Of a stretch of DNA of 64,000 nucleotides, positions 21,199 to 33,013 are shown one piece after another. The notes below the pieces were generated by a model, which was given only the letters and a program-made list of their open reading frames with translations, made no database searches and was not told where the DNA came from. Position numbers and translations under genes: made by a program. Numbering within the stretch: the first letter of the stretch is position 1; every line of letters starts with the position of its first letter. Origin of the DNA: Glebionis coronaria (lineage: Eukaryota > Streptophyta > Magnoliopsida > Asterales > Asteraceae); assembly GCA_025667525.1 (NCBI GenBank), contig CM046877.1:616480580-616544579 (forward strand), written 5' to 3'.

Positions 21199-22509
21199 AT
21201 GGCCAACATGAAAGCAGATATGGTGAAGCAAGGGAATGATCTTCGATCCGATATGCGAAACTCTTTTACAAGTCAAACGAATGACTTAAGGAACATGATG
21301 GCTAGTTTCTTCCCATGTAATCAAGCCTCTGGTTTGGGTTCTCTTCCGAGTAACACCGTTGCTAATCCAAGAGGGGAGATGAAAGCAGTCACCACTCGCA
21401 GTGGAAAAGGTTTAAAGGAACCCGAGCTTCCTGCACTTACACCGGTGATTGTGACAAAGGAAAACGAGCCTACTTCTCAAATTCCTCCACCGTCTATTCC
21501 TTCAACTTCTACTTCTCCAATTCCACCACCTTCTACTTCTTCCCCTCCACCACCCAAGGATTTGAGTGAGAATTCCATTCCAAAGCCTTTATCTCAACCC
21601 AATATACCTTATCCTTCGAGGTTGAGGAAAGAGAAATTGAAGAACAAGGATGATATTCAGGTTTCTAACTTTCTTAAAATGTTTAAACAACTGAATTTCA
21701 ATATCTCCTTTGCTGAGGCTCTCGCTCACATGCCGAAATATGCTAAAATGTTTAAAGATCTTCTCAATGATAAGGAGAAACTCCTCGATATCGCTCAGAC
21801 CCAACTTAATGAGAATTGCTCCATAGTGCTCTTAAGGAAATTACCAACCAAACTTGGTGATCCGGGTCGTTTCTTGATTCCTTGCAACTTCCCCGGGGTA
21901 GAGAATTGTATGGCCCGAGCTAATCTAGGTGCTAGTATAAACTTAATGCCATTAAGTGTTTGGAAACAATTATCTCTACCCGAGCTAGTCCCCACACGAA
22001 TGACTTTGGAATTAGCTAACCGTACGGTTGCTTATCCAGTGGGGATAGCCGAAGATGTCTTCGTTGGTGTCGATAAATTCACCTTTCCGGCGGATTTTGT
22101 TGTCGTTGACTACGAGATGGACCCATGTGTTCCATTAATCGTTGGACGTCCATTCCCGAGGACCGGTCACACTCTCATTGATGTAGCCGCGGGCGAATTA
22201 CTCATGAGAGTTGGTGAAGATAAAATCGTCTTCAACATGGGTAAACTTTCTAAGCAGCCTTCTGAAAACGAGAGTGTTAATTTCAATGATGTACTTGATG
22301 AGGCTTGTGAAGAACATTTCAAAGACGCTTGTAAAAGTGGTTCTTCTTCTCTACCCATTGTTGAGACCGTTTCCTTTATTTCTCAATCACTAACTCCATT
22401 TGGAGAAAGTGATTTCATTTTGAAAGAATTCAAAGCAACTTTGGGAGATGTGGACTTGCAATATGACGATTCTCCCTCCAATTGGGATGAAGACATTCGT
22501 ACCATTTAG
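21199..22509 (+). pseudogene. Athila protease region, active-site residue changed
   Basis: Same frame as the end of gag after the stop. It has a Pro-rich linker (IPPPSIPSTSTSPIPPPSTS) and the conserved RKEKLKNKDDIQVSNFLKMF and LNEN-CSIVLLRKLPTKLGDPG blocks. The aspartic protease core follows: ANLGASINLMPLSVWKQL at about 21916 and VPLIVGRPFPRTGHTLIDV at about 22130. In related elements the core reads DLGAS; here the aspartate is replaced by asparagine (AAT for GAT), so the protease is probably dead. A TAG at 22507-22509 ends the frame. Confidence 0.88.
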
Positions 22510-22575
22510 AAACTTCTCAATGAGGACCATATTTCTCCACCATCTCCTAAGGATATCTCTATCGATGAACCGAAT

Positions 22576-23845
22576 TTGACTACGCCTTCCATCGAAAACC
22601 CTCCGGATTTAGAGCTTAAGGACCTACCATCTCATCTCGAGTACGTTTTCCTTGAAGACAACAAGAAGTCACCCGTCATCATCGCAAAGGACTTGAAAGA
22701 GGAAGAAAAATCTCGACTTATCGCCGTGCTGAGGACTCACAAGAAAGCGATTGCTTGGAAAATCTCTGATATTCGTGGAATTGATCCTCACTTTTGCACA
22801 CATAAAATTCTCATAGAGGACGACTTTAAACCCACTATTAAAAGCCAAAGAAGGGTGAATCCTAAGATCCATGACGTTATCAAAAAAGAGGTTATCAAAC
22901 TTCTTGATGCGGGAATGATCTACCCTATCTCGGATTCACCATGGGTTAGTCCCATCCATTGTGTGCCTAAGAAAGGCGGAATCACCGTTGTGCCCAATGA
23001 ATACAACGAGTTGATTCCTATTCGTCTCCTTACAGGGTGGAGAGTTTGTATAGAATATCGCAAACTCAATGATGCTACGAGAAAGGATCATTTTCCCCTC
23101 CCTTTCATGGACCAAATGCTTGAACGTCTAGCGGGTAATGACTATTACTGCTTCTTAGACGGTTTTTCGGGGTATTTTCAAATTCCCATCGATCCCAAAG
23201 ACCAAGAGAAAAAAAACCACATTCACTTGTCCTTATGGAACATTTGCTTACAAAGGAATGGCTTTCGGCTTATGCAATGCTCCTGGGACATTCCAAAGGT
23301 GTATGATGGCTATCTTCCATGACATGGTTGAAGAAACTATGGACGTCTTCATGGATGATTTCTCGGTTTATGGTGATCCTTTCTCTCATTGCCTTGCCAA
23401 TTTAGAACGCATGCTCAAACGGTGTGAAGACACTCGTCTCGTTCTTAATTGGAAAAAATGACATTTCATGGTAAAAGAAGGCATTGTGCTTGGACATAAA
23501 ATCTCAAAAGCCGGTCTTGAAGTCGACCGTGCTAAAGTGGATGTCATAGCCAAATTACCTCCACCTTTAACCGTGAAGGGTGTGAGAAGTTTCCTTGGTC
23601 ATGCGGGCTTCTATCGTCGATTCATTCAAGATTTTTCTAAAATCGCTCGCACGATGACCCACCTCTTGGAAAAAGATACTCCTTTCATCTTTTCCAAAGA
23701 ATGTCTTGAATCCTTCAATCTTCTTAAGGATAAGCTCACTAAGGCACCGGTCTTGGTTACCCCTAATTGGGAGCTACCTTTTGAATTGATGTGTGATGCT
23801 AGCGACTTTGCTATTGGGGCGGTTTTGGGCCAAAGAGTGAACTAA
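22576..23845 (+). pseudogene. Athila reverse transcriptase (frameshifted)
   Basis: RT motifs: PTIKSQRRVNPKIHDVIKKE, YPISDSPWVSPIHCVPKKGG, GWRVCIEYRKLNDATRKDHF and DGFSGYFQIPIDPKDQEK (YCFLD before it). A frameshift near 23213 moves the next part, MAFGLCNAPGTFQRCMMAIF and the catalytic FMDDFSVYG (about 23350), to another frame. A TGA at about 23459 replaces the expected cysteine codon, then LGHKISKAGLEVDRAKVDVI, SFLGHAGFYRRFIQDFSKIA and PFELMCDASDFAIGAVLGQR follow. A TAA at about 23843 and a TAG at about 23873 come before the RNase H frame. Confidence 0.92.
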
Positions 23846-23878
23846 CACTTCCAACCAATCCATTATGCTAGCTAGACA

Positions 23879-25522
23879 ATGACGGGGGCTCAATTGCATT
23901 ATACCACTACCGAAAAAGAGCTTTTAGCTGTAGTATATGCTTTTGAAAAATTTTGCCCCTATCTTGTCCTTTCTACCACCATCGTGTATACCGATCATTC
24001 CGCGTTGAAGTACTTGTTGACTAAGCAAGATTCTAAACCAAGACTTCTTCGTTGGGTTTTGCTCCTTCAAGAATTTAACATTGAAATTCGTGATAAGAAG
24101 GGAGCCGAAAACCTAGCCGCGGATCATCTAAGTAGACTTGAGGATCCTTATCAAGGGGATCACCCGAACCAAGAGATCAATGACTCTTTTCCCCTTGAGA
24201 CCTTAATGTCTATCAATTCCAATCTTGATGACACCCCGTGGTTTACGGACATTGCAAACTACTTAGCGGGAGGAATTCTCAAGGAAGGGTTAACGTCCCA
24301 ACAAAAGAAAAAGTTCTTTAAAGACATTGAACAATATTTTTGGGACAACCCTTACCTTTTCAAACAATGTGCGGATCTTGTCATTCGTCGATGTGTTGAT
24401 GGGCCGGCAACTTTACAAATCCTTGATGCTTGCCATAAAGGACCCACCGGTGGCCACTTTGGTCCCAATTACACCGCGAAGAAAATCTTCGATTCTAGAT
24501 TCTATTGGCCCACCATTTATCGTGACGCTCACGAAATGGTTAAACATTGCGATGCTTGCCAAAGACAAGGCAAGATCACACATAAAGATGAGATACCTAA
24601 AAATTTCATACAAGAATGTGAAATATTTGATGTATGGGGTATCGACTTTATGGGGCCATTTCCATCATCTAAAGGGAACAAGTACATCCTCGTAGCCGTT
24701 GACTACGTTTATAAATGGGTTGAAGCTAAGGCTCTTCCTACGAACGATGCGAGGGTGGTTGTGAACTTTCTGAAGCAACGTTTTGCTCGATTCGGTGTTC
24801 CTCGTGCTATAATCAGTGACCGCGGGACTCATTTTTTCAATGATCAATTTGCTCGAGTCATGGCTAAGTACGGTGTCAATCACCGTCTTTCCACCGCTTA
24901 TCATCCCCAAACAAATGGTCAAGCCGAGATTTCTAACCATGGATTGAAGCGAATTCTGGAGCGTACTGTGGGAGAGCATCGTGCCTCGTGGGTCGATAAG
25001 TTAGATGATGCTTTGTGGGCTTTTCGTACCGCTTATAAGACCCCAATTGGTTGTACACCTTATCGTCTCGTGTACGGAAAAGCATGCCACCTCCCTATCG
25101 AGCTGGAACATAAGGCATACTGGGCCTTGAAGTGGGCTAACTTTGACATCAAAAAAGCCGGCGATCTTCGGAAGATTTAACTCAACAAGCTCAACAAACT
25201 AAGAAATGAAGCTTATAAGAACTCGTTGATCTACAAGGAGAAGACCAATATCATCCATGATGCAAAGATTAAGAACCAAGAGTTCCACGTCGGTGATCAA
25301 GTCTTACTCTTTAACTCTCGATTGAAGATCTTCTCGGGCAAGTTGAAGAGCCGCTGGTCTGGTCCATTCACCGTCGCCAAAGTCTACCCATATGGCACCA
25401 TTGAGCTTTCTCAGCCAAATGGGCCCAATTTTAAGGTGAATGGCCAGCGCGTGAAGTTGTACTTTGGTGAGGACATCTCTCATGAGATGATTCCATCCCT
25501 CACCACGTTTCCCTTGAATTAA
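23879..25522 (+). pseudogene. Athila RNase H and integrase
   Basis: RNase [34 protein letters not shown] and [10 protein letters not shown]. Integrase zinc region: [20 protein letters not shown] and [16 protein letters not shown]. Catalytic core: [25 protein letters not shown] and [18 protein letters not shown], so D, D and E are present over about 430 uninterrupted codons. A TAA at 25178-25180 (probably from CAA) interrupts it. The C-terminus continues with FHVGDQVLLFNSRLKIFSGK, KSRWSGPFTVAKVYPYG and VNGQRVKLYF and stops at 25522. This is the best preserved part of the element. Confidence 0.92.
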
Positions 25523-27551
25523 GTTCTGGGTCGATTCAGGCTCGTGACTCGGTTAACAAAAACGAGCGCTTCTCGGGAGGCAACCCGTTGATCTATCCTT
25601 TACTGTTTTCATAATAAGTGTAGGGGGAGCCCCGTATGTGTTTGTTGTCTTGTTTCTTCTTCTGTGCAGGGATTAAAGCTTTAAAGATCCATTCTCGATG
25701 ACTTTTGACGAACCGTGATCCCGTGTTCCCGTCTTCCCGGTTCTATCCTAAACTATCGTGATTCAATATTTCATATCTCATATGCTCACACTGAAATCAC
25801 TATAGTTGTCCTTCCCTTAGCAAGATTTAACCAACGTGCACAATGTCCTAAGTGTAGGTGAGTTTACTCCCACATGCTTAAACATTGAGGACAATGTTTA
25901 TCTCAAGTGTAGGGGGGACTTCTATCGAAGTAAGTGGTATTTTCAATGATTTTGTCCTCATTTTAACCGGAAAATCTAATTGTTCGACATTTTTCAAAAT
26001 TTTTAATCTATTTTGGCCTTGTAATTTTCCTTTGCTATCGTTATTTACTTTCCTTGCTAAAATAAAAGTTTAATAAAGTGGTTTTAATTTTTCGAAGTCG
26101 TGAATATTTTGACTCAACCCGAGTTTACTTATCTAAGTTTACTCTAGCTAGTATCCTTAACATGTTTAAGTCAAGTTTTGCTAGGCTTTTATATAGGGAA
26201 CTTTAAAACGCGAAAGTCTTAACTCTCACGGGTTAAGAACAAGAAATTTTCGCAAGTTCCTATAATTGATCCTAGAGAGTTGTTTATCAAGGGAACTTTA
26301 AAATGCGAATTCTAAACTTGAAAAAGTCTAAGAGTTTGCAAGATCCTATAGATGACTCGAAAACCCAAAACTTTGACGTAATTGGCTAAGCATCCACGAG
26401 TCTCATTCCTTGAGGTTTTAAATTGTGGAGAACGAGAGATGATAGAGTCAATTATAAGATTCGTAATCTTTCGTGAATTTATGTGAGTTGATTATAAGCC
26501 TATTCTCCCATCGCTTGTTAATAAATTTATCTGCAATAAATAAGGTTGTGCGATTTGAAAAGTTACTTAGCTTTTAGCCCAAGATCGTTTAAAAGTTGCT
26601 CGGTATTAATTAGAGTTCATAGCCAAGGCATAACTTATTGAAGCGGGATGCGAAGATTGGCAAGTCCGAAAAGGCCCTAACAAGGCATGAGGGCTACATT
26701 TTGTTGCTAAAGATCCCAAGTGATGTGAAGAATCATTTATCGAAAATCAATACGAAGGATCGAGACACACGACGAAAAGCAAATACTCCCCTAAAGACCA
26801 TGGAGAAGTCTATCCAAAAAGACCCTAGCAAGGTATGAGGATAAATAGATCCAAGTCCAAAAAGGAGGCGGATCGTTGTATATCAAAGTCCAAAATAAAG
26901 ATTGGAGAAAAATGAAGAAGTCGTGCTCCAAGTATGAAGAATCTCTCAAAAACTTCAAGTGAAGAAATTCCTATTATGAATAGAAGACCATTATTTCATG
27001 AACGTCTCTCAAGATTTGAAGTATGAAGTCACTGCCAAATATCGGTCCGAGAAAGGTCTCAAATCGTGAAGCGAGTTATGCCAAGATATGAACTTTATAA
27101 GGTCCCGATAAGCAGTTTTAAAAGATTTTGTCCTTTAGCTAACTATTGATTAAATCGTCCCACTTTATTTTCAGCCTAAATAACTATCAAAATAAGTCAA
27201 ACAATGCATCCTCGTGATCATTTAAGACAATATTAAAATCCAAGAGATACACCTAGGAATAAGGGAGTCTAAGTGAATAATTGGGCCACATGAATTCGTG
27301 TTAGTTTGCTAACTTATAATAACAATGATATCGTTTTTAAGCTTGGTATAGGGAACGTGAAACTTGAGGATGATAAACATTCATGGCAGCCAAAACCCCA
27401 ATGTAAGTCTTTGATTTCTTTACTTGTTTCTATCTTTTTATTTCTCCTTAAATGTTTAGTATTTAATAAAGGCCAAGGTGGGTTATTTATGATGGAAAAT
27501 GTAAACCGTGCTTTAAAATTAATGCATTGCATGAGGGCATTGCAATGGTCA
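25523..27551 (+). other. Non-coding region of Athila between pol and 3' LTR
   Basis: About 2 kb without a supported gene; I do not see an env-like frame. GTGTAGGGGGAG at 25618-25629 and AGTGTAGGGGGGACT at 25907-25921 resemble the polypurine tract next to the LTR. A block starting GGGAACTTTAAAAYGCGAA occurs twice about 90 bp apart (about 26197 and 26290). Confidence 0.7.
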
Positions 27552-27563
27552 AGTGTAGGGGAT
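27552..27563 (+). other. Polypurine tract of Athila
   Basis: AGTGTAGGGGAT directly before the TAATAAGTG start of the 3' LTR. Confidence 0.8.
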
Positions 27564-28006
27564 TTAATAAGTGTGAAAACACTTATCCTTTTACCACTAA
27601 TTTCCAATAATAACAAGACCAAAACGTGTATTTTATGTCGTAAAAGTGGGAATTATGCGTGGTTTGTGTTTTTATTGTGTTTTAGGACCAAAAGATGAAA
27701 AAGGAAGAAAACACGGGCTTTCACGGGCTTTTATCAAAGAAAACGAGAAAAGAAGAAGTCAAAAGATCAAGATTGCAAAAAGAACGGAAGTCCAAGGCCT
27801 ATTCTGAAGATTTATCGAAGAAAAAGTCTAAAGACGGAAGTTTAATGAAGTCGAAGAACTCAAGTCTAATTATAGAAGAAAATTATAAGACGAGTTCAAA
27901 TTACATCGACAAATCCCGAGACGACGTCAAGAAAGACAAAGAATTTAAATCAAGTCAAGAAGAAATGAAAGAAAGAAGAAAGCACACATGCATTCCCCAT
28001 TTTGCC

Positions 28007-28014
28007 TATAAATA
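28007..28014 (+). promoter_or_regulatory. TATA box of the Athila 3' LTR
   Basis: TATAAATA at the position matching the 5' LTR box. If active it would drive transcription rightward into the antisense of the chromovirus RT. Confidence 0.55.
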
Positions 28015-28606
28015 CCCTCCTAAACAAATTAGGAGGGTGTTGTTAGTTTTTTTTAGTTAGCTAGTTTCATTTTCATTTTTTTCTTTCTAGTTTTTAGAGA
28101 GAGAAAGTTTCAAACTTTATCTCACTAAGTTTCATCTTTTTCTTTATTTTTCAAGTTTAAGCTTTTTAATCATTCTTGTATTTGGATTTCATTAATCAAG
28201 TTCAAGTTTAAGCTTTTTGTTCTTTAATCTCTTTCTACATTTCTTGGTTTTACTTTACTATTGATCCGAATCATTCATGATCCGTGATTGATCTTCATGT
28301 TTAAGTGATTAAAAAGCTCACCTTTTTATTCCTTATTAAGCTCTTATACGTCTAAGCTATAAGATCTTTATGCTTATTGGCGTATTTGTATATTTAGCTT
28401 GTTAAATTTTAAAGCTTTCCTAAAAGTTTTAATGTTTTAAAGTTCGGATTATTAAGTTCATATGCTTAGTATTCCAAAAGTTTTCGAATTTGTGCTTATT
28501 TACTCTTGTAAAAGTTGGTAAGTGCTTATTGTAGTAACTGCTTATTTGTTTAAGCTTAGTTATTCTTTGGACGCCTTTTCGATCTTAGAAGGGTTTTGCT
28601 TTATTA

Positions 28607-28903
28607 CGATCCTTAAGTACGATCGCATTGATTGCGATCTAACCTCTTTCTTGGATTCGATCCACACCACGATCACTCTCTGTGATCTGTGGGTGCGATC
28701 GTGTCACATTACCTTGATTACGATCGCATTGATTGCGATCATTGTTGTTACGATCACGGACCACGATCCACTTGTTGCGATCGTGGTTGTGATCTGTGAG
28801 TGCGATCACGCTGTCCCATCACATCGAGTGTGATCTAACTCCTTGGATGCGATCGCATTAAGTGCGATCTGGAGTACTATTTGGGTACGATTGCATTGCG
28901 ATC
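28607..28903. repeat. CGATC motif cluster in the Athila 3' LTR
   Basis: Copy of the cluster at 19046-19338. Several motif positions differ by C/T or G/A changes (for example GCGATCG against ACGATTG near 28889). Confidence 0.88.
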
Positions 28904-29234
28904 CTACTTTGGCTCTTGTTTTGCTTATTTAAATTTCAATTTAATTTTTCCCGCATTTTAACTTAGATTTATTTTAAACAAGTTTCGTCTTAGTTTGTTT
29001 CTACCAAGTCTTCAAGTTTTTAATCATTTCCAAAGATTGCACATTTTTATTTGTAGCTTTCATTTTACTCAACGACAATTTGCTTATTTTCTTTTAGTTT
29101 AAAAATAGATAATCAAACAACCATTTTATTTTCCACCAAGAACGACTGAGTCACACTTTCAACCGGTAATCAATTCGAAAAGACTTGGAACAACGAATCT
29201 TTTTGATACTTGGTTAAAGCTTTGTATTACGTGT

Positions 29235-29724
29235 CATTTAGCTTCCTACTCTCGAACGCGATCGGGTGTCCATCTTGAATTAGAACTCCTCCAATAGCAA
29301 AGTCCGAAGCATTCGTGTGTAACTCGAAGGGCATCGTCACATCCGATAGTCTCAACACCGGCTCTTACACAACCGCCTTCTTTAATTTCTCGAACACCGC
29401 TTGACATGCTATACTCCAATCCCAAGCTTTGTTCTTCTTCAAAAGATCTGTCAATGGTGATGCTACCGCCGAGTAGCCCATGATGAATCTTCGATAATAG
29501 TTCACCAAGCCAAGGAATGACCGCAACTCCGTCACTTTGGTTGGTGGCTCCCAATCTTAGATAGCTTTAATCTTTGCCCCGTCCATCATCAAGCCTCCAT
29601 CCTTGATCTTGTGGCCCAAGAACTCGACTTCATCTTGAGCGAAAGAGCACTTCTCCAACTTCACATAAAGTTCATTGTCTCGCAACACCTCGAACACCTG
29701 TTTCAAATGCAAGACATGCTCTTC
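29235..29724 (-). pseudogene. Chromovirus RT end and start of RNase H
   Basis: It continues the RT frame after the stop at 29725: [40 protein letters not shown] and FELHTNASDFAIGGVLIQDG (the usual TDASD reads TNASD). It ends FESRKLNDT, where Athila is inserted. The RNase H domain resumes at 17994 with ERKYTVQEKEM. Additional stops lie at about 29558 and 29365. Confidence 0.88.
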
Positions 29725-32058
29725 CTAAGTATGACTATAAATGACAATATCATCCAAGTATACAACCACAAATTTATCGAGGAATAGATGAAATAACTTA
29801 TTCATGAGGGTGCAAAATGTTGTGGGATCATTTTTCAATCCGAACGGCATGACTAAGAACTCGTAAGAGCCATACCTCGTGACACACGTCGTCTTGGCTT
29901 TGTCTCCTTCCTCTATCCGTACTTGGTAGTACCCCGATCTCAAATCCAACTTTGTGAAATATCTCGCCTTCCCAAGTTGATCAAACAAGTCCGCAATAAG
30001 GGGGATAGGGTAATTATTCTTAATGGTTACCTTATTGAGTGCCCGATAGTCTATGCACATCCGCAAGGACCCGTCCTTCTTCCTTTGAACCTGCGCACCA
30101 TATGAGGCTTTCGAGGGTCGAATGTAGCCCGCATCCATCAACTCCTTGAGTTGTCTCCTCAACTCTTCCAACTCGGGTGGCGGCATTCGGTAAGGGGCTT
30201 TGGCGAGGGGCTTGGAACCCGCTTCCAACTCGATGGTATGATCCACCTCCCTCCTAGGTGGTAGTTTGTTGGGCAACTCCTTGGGCATCACGTCCTTGAA
30301 CTCATCAAGCACCCTCTCGATCTCCTTTGGCACCTCCACTTTGCTTGACTCCCCATCCGTCTCTAGCCTTGTCACCGCCAAATAGCAAGGCTCGTTCTTG
30401 TTGAATCCTTTCTTGAATTGCATAGCCGAAAGGGTCTTTGCTCCACTCTTGGAATCCAGCTCCATTCTCACCATGCAAGTCTTTCCACCGTCTAGGATAC
30501 ACAAAGAGTTAGCGAATGTCATAGGGAAAGCTCGTACCTTATCGAGAAACTCTAACCCAAGAACCACAATGAAATCATCCATCGGGACCACCGATAAATC
30601 AATCTTCCCCTCCCAATCTCCAATCTTCGCTAGGACATCCTTAGCCACTCCATGAATCGGTTTGGCCTCCGAGTTTACCGCCTTGATAGTTCCACTCCCC
30701 TTTGTAGCATTAATCCCTAGCCTCCTAGCTTCATCAACCGCAACAAAGTTATGAGTTGCACTGGAATCAACTAAAGCACGCACCTTTACTCCATTGATGT
30801 TTGCTTCGACATATTGTAGGCCTTTTCCTACAACTTTTGGCACCTCCGTCTTTGCCTTGATCGCATTCAAGATCCTCATCGAACCCATGCTTCTACCACT
30901 ACTCGTGCCTTCATCTCCATGAGTCGACAACGCATTGAGGCTAGATTTCTTCGGGCAATCTCGAGCTCTATGAGGTCCATCGCCAATGAAGCATCCACCA
31001 CTTTTGTAACTCGTCTTTAAGTCTTTCTTCTTTTTGGTAGGGGGTTTCTTCGCATAATCGAACTTCGGTTTTTCTCCCCTACCTTTCTCATGGCTCAAAT
31101 TCCGATCTTTTGGCTTCGACGATTCCCTCCTTGAACTAAAGTCAATCAAGGCTTCGGCATGGGCAATAGCCGTAGCCACGTCTTGGACTCCGCGTCGCTC
31201 TAACTCCGTCTTAGCCCATCCTTGTAACCCATCAAGAAAGTAAAAGAGAGAATTTTGCTCGGATAGTTCCGGAATCTCCAAGGTAAGTGTAGTGAACTCT
31301 TTCACATACTCCTTAATCGCTCCAGTTTGCTTAAGTTTACGAAGCCGACTCTTCGCCTCGTTCTTAGCATTCTCCGGATAGAATTGCCTCTTGAAATCCG
31401 CAACAAAATCAACCCAAGTATTCATAGTAACCGTACCACGTTCGATATCTCCATGCCGACGTCTCTACCATAACACCGCGGTGTCCTTCAAGTAGTGAGT
31501 AGCCGTCTCGATCTTCATAGCATCCTCCACTATCTTGGCACCCTTCAAATATCGCTCCATCTCCCATAAGAAATCATCGACCGCTCTAGCCTCCCGCTTT
31601 CCTACGAAAGATGATGGTTTAGGAATGTCCACTCTTAGGCCATGATTACTAGCGCCACCGACACTAGCCAAGGACAACGTGCATAACTCCACATCCGCTC
31701 CCAAGATTCCCATAGTTTCATGAATTGCGGAGATCTCTTCCTCGAACTCCTCCTTCATTTTCGCCATCTTACCCTTGAGCAAATCTCTTAAGCCAAGGAT
31801 TTCGCGCTTCATATCGCAACTAAGAGTATTTAGGACTTCTCGAAAGTCCTCCCTCATGCTTACGACTTCATTTTCCAAGTTCTCAACTCGGTTGTTCATT
31901 GAAATCATGGATTTCTTGACACCCTCCACTCTCTTATCCAAACTTGCCACAACGTCTCTCGACGATCCTATCTTCTTTGGGTCTTGGTTATCATTTCGAC
32001 CACGGTTCCCATCAACAACCCTTCCGATAGCATCATTCTTCTCGGTTTCAATCGCCAT
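29725..32058 (-). pseudogene. Chromovirus gag, protease and reverse transcriptase
   Basis: One reading frame starting MAIETEKNDAIGR about 20 bp inside the primer site, interrupted by TAG at 31465-31467 and ended by TAG at 29725. Gag has a coiled coil (VENLENEVVSMREDF), then the core GKREARAVDDFLWEMERYLK and the basic [15 protein letters not shown] zinc knuckle [13 protein letters not shown] lies at about 31000, with the usual first cysteine pair altered. The protease reads [14 protein letters not shown] (about 30765); relatives have DSGA. RT motifs: [67 protein letters not shown] and the catalytic [11 protein letters not shown]. The frame would give a single gag-pol protein. Confidence 0.92.
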
Positions 32059-32076
32059 CGCCTCAAATCGAATCTC

Positions 32077-32088
32077 GCTCTGATACCA
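32077..32088 (-). other. Primer binding site of the chromovirus
   Basis: On the minus strand TGGTATCAGAGC, a perfect match to the initiator tRNA-Met site, two bases inside the 5' LTR. Confidence 0.95.
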
Positions 32089-32090
32089 CT

Positions 32091-32505
32091 TGTCACGGAC
32101 TTGTCTCGACAAGGGTCTTCCGTCCGGCACTTAGTCTCTACTAAGTCAGCCTTGCTCCCAACACTCAACGATCTAGGCAATAAAGAAAGCTACTAAGAAA
32201 GAACACAAGAGAACTAGGGGAAAATGCTTGTATTACTTGAGAAACTTTACAAGAGAGAATACAAGTGAATATGAGATGCTTTCCCCAAATGAGGATGGCT
32301 CTATTTATACTACTACTCTAGGGTTACATTTGGGCTCTATTTACAACTCCAAGACAAGGCCCATAATCTACAATCTTCCATTAGGGTTTCTATAAGCTTC
32401 CATTAGGGTTTCTAAAGGCTTCCATAGTCTTCCACCAAGTCTTCTAGTCTTGTGTAGAATACTCTGGACTCGTGTTAACTTTGTGAACCTAGACGGGGCG
32501 TGACA
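32091..32505 (-). repeat. 5' LTR of the chromovirus (415 bp)
   Basis: Partner of 15814-16228. It is followed by AAAA of the target duplication and then the continuation of the old LTR. Confidence 0.95.
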
Positions 32506-33013
32506 AAAAGCTATGTGATTATATTAAGCTCATGACACCGACCCCTTAACCAATTAGTCACCCTCGCCAAAAGGCCGACATGACTTAGATGAAACCATTG
32601 CCCTACTAGAGTATCAGTTGCTAATTTTATACCCATACTTCTTATTCATCAAAATTATCCGTTGGAGCAACACACTCAACGTACTCTCTCTTCTCAGATA
32701 GGGTTGTCAACCCCGTAGTACTATCATTTGAATTAGCGGCTATTCCCAACTCACAACAAAGAGTTAGAAGATAGTTAACAACTCATGAATTTAGGGACTT
32801 CAACAACAAGGTACTTATACAATCAAGACAATCAAAAGACAACATTAGAGTCCAAATAACCATTCATGACTTGTGTTCCATTTTATTTCAAATAGCATGT
32901 ATCCCCCTCACGGGTTAAAATCATTTACAAGATAATATAAAAGCGAGGCTATAGACTCACTTTAGATGATATGCGAAGCTAGTAGTAGTAGTGATCGCCG
33001 AAGTGAAGTTGCC
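32506..33013. mobile_element. Old gypsy-type LTR, right part
   Basis: It probably continues the LTR broken at 15813: the sequence is similar in base composition, has no coding capacity and abuts the chromovirus target duplication. It ends where a TGATGAGACTA hairpin starts another LTR-like unit. Confidence 0.4.

Larger units (their letters stand above)
18000..29229 (+). mobile_element. Athila-type gypsy element nested in the chromovirus
   Basis: An 11,230 bp element between LTRs 18000-19663 and 27564-29229, flanked by the perfect duplication CGTGT (17995-17999 and 29230-29234). The LTR ends are TAATAAGTG...TTGTATTA, not TG...CA. The primer site matches tRNA-Asp, characteristic of the Athila/Tat group. 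Gag and pol are of the Athila kind with several stops and shifts, and a 2 kb non-coding stretch follows pol where other Athila members may carry an env-like gene. By eye the LTRs are about 97% identical. It lies inside the RNase H domain of the chromovirus, opposite in strand. Confidence 0.95.
27564..29229 (+). repeat. 3' LTR of Athila (1,666 bp)
   Basis: Matches 18000-19663 throughout, with about 10 substitutions in the first 500 bp. It keeps the tip hairpin (27566-27585), the lysine-rich frame (27695-28060), the TATA box and the CGATC cluster (28607-28903). It is followed by the CGTGT duplication. Confidence 0.95.
15814..32505 (-). mobile_element. Chromodomain gypsy element (chromovirus) interrupted by Athila
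   Basis: Equal LTRs of 415 bp (15814-16228 and 32091-32505) start TGTCAC and end GTGACA. Both are flanked by AAAA (15810-15813 and 32506-32509), so the target duplication is at least 4 bp. On the minus strand the order is 5' LTR, initiator tRNA-Met primer site, gag, protease, RT, RNase H, integrase, chromodomain, polypurine tract and 3' LTR. Removing the Athila insertion leaves about 5.5 kb, the size of short-LTR chromoviruses such as Reina or Galadriel types. By eye the LTRs differ at roughly 10 of 415 positions. Several stops make it inactive. Confidence 0.92.
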
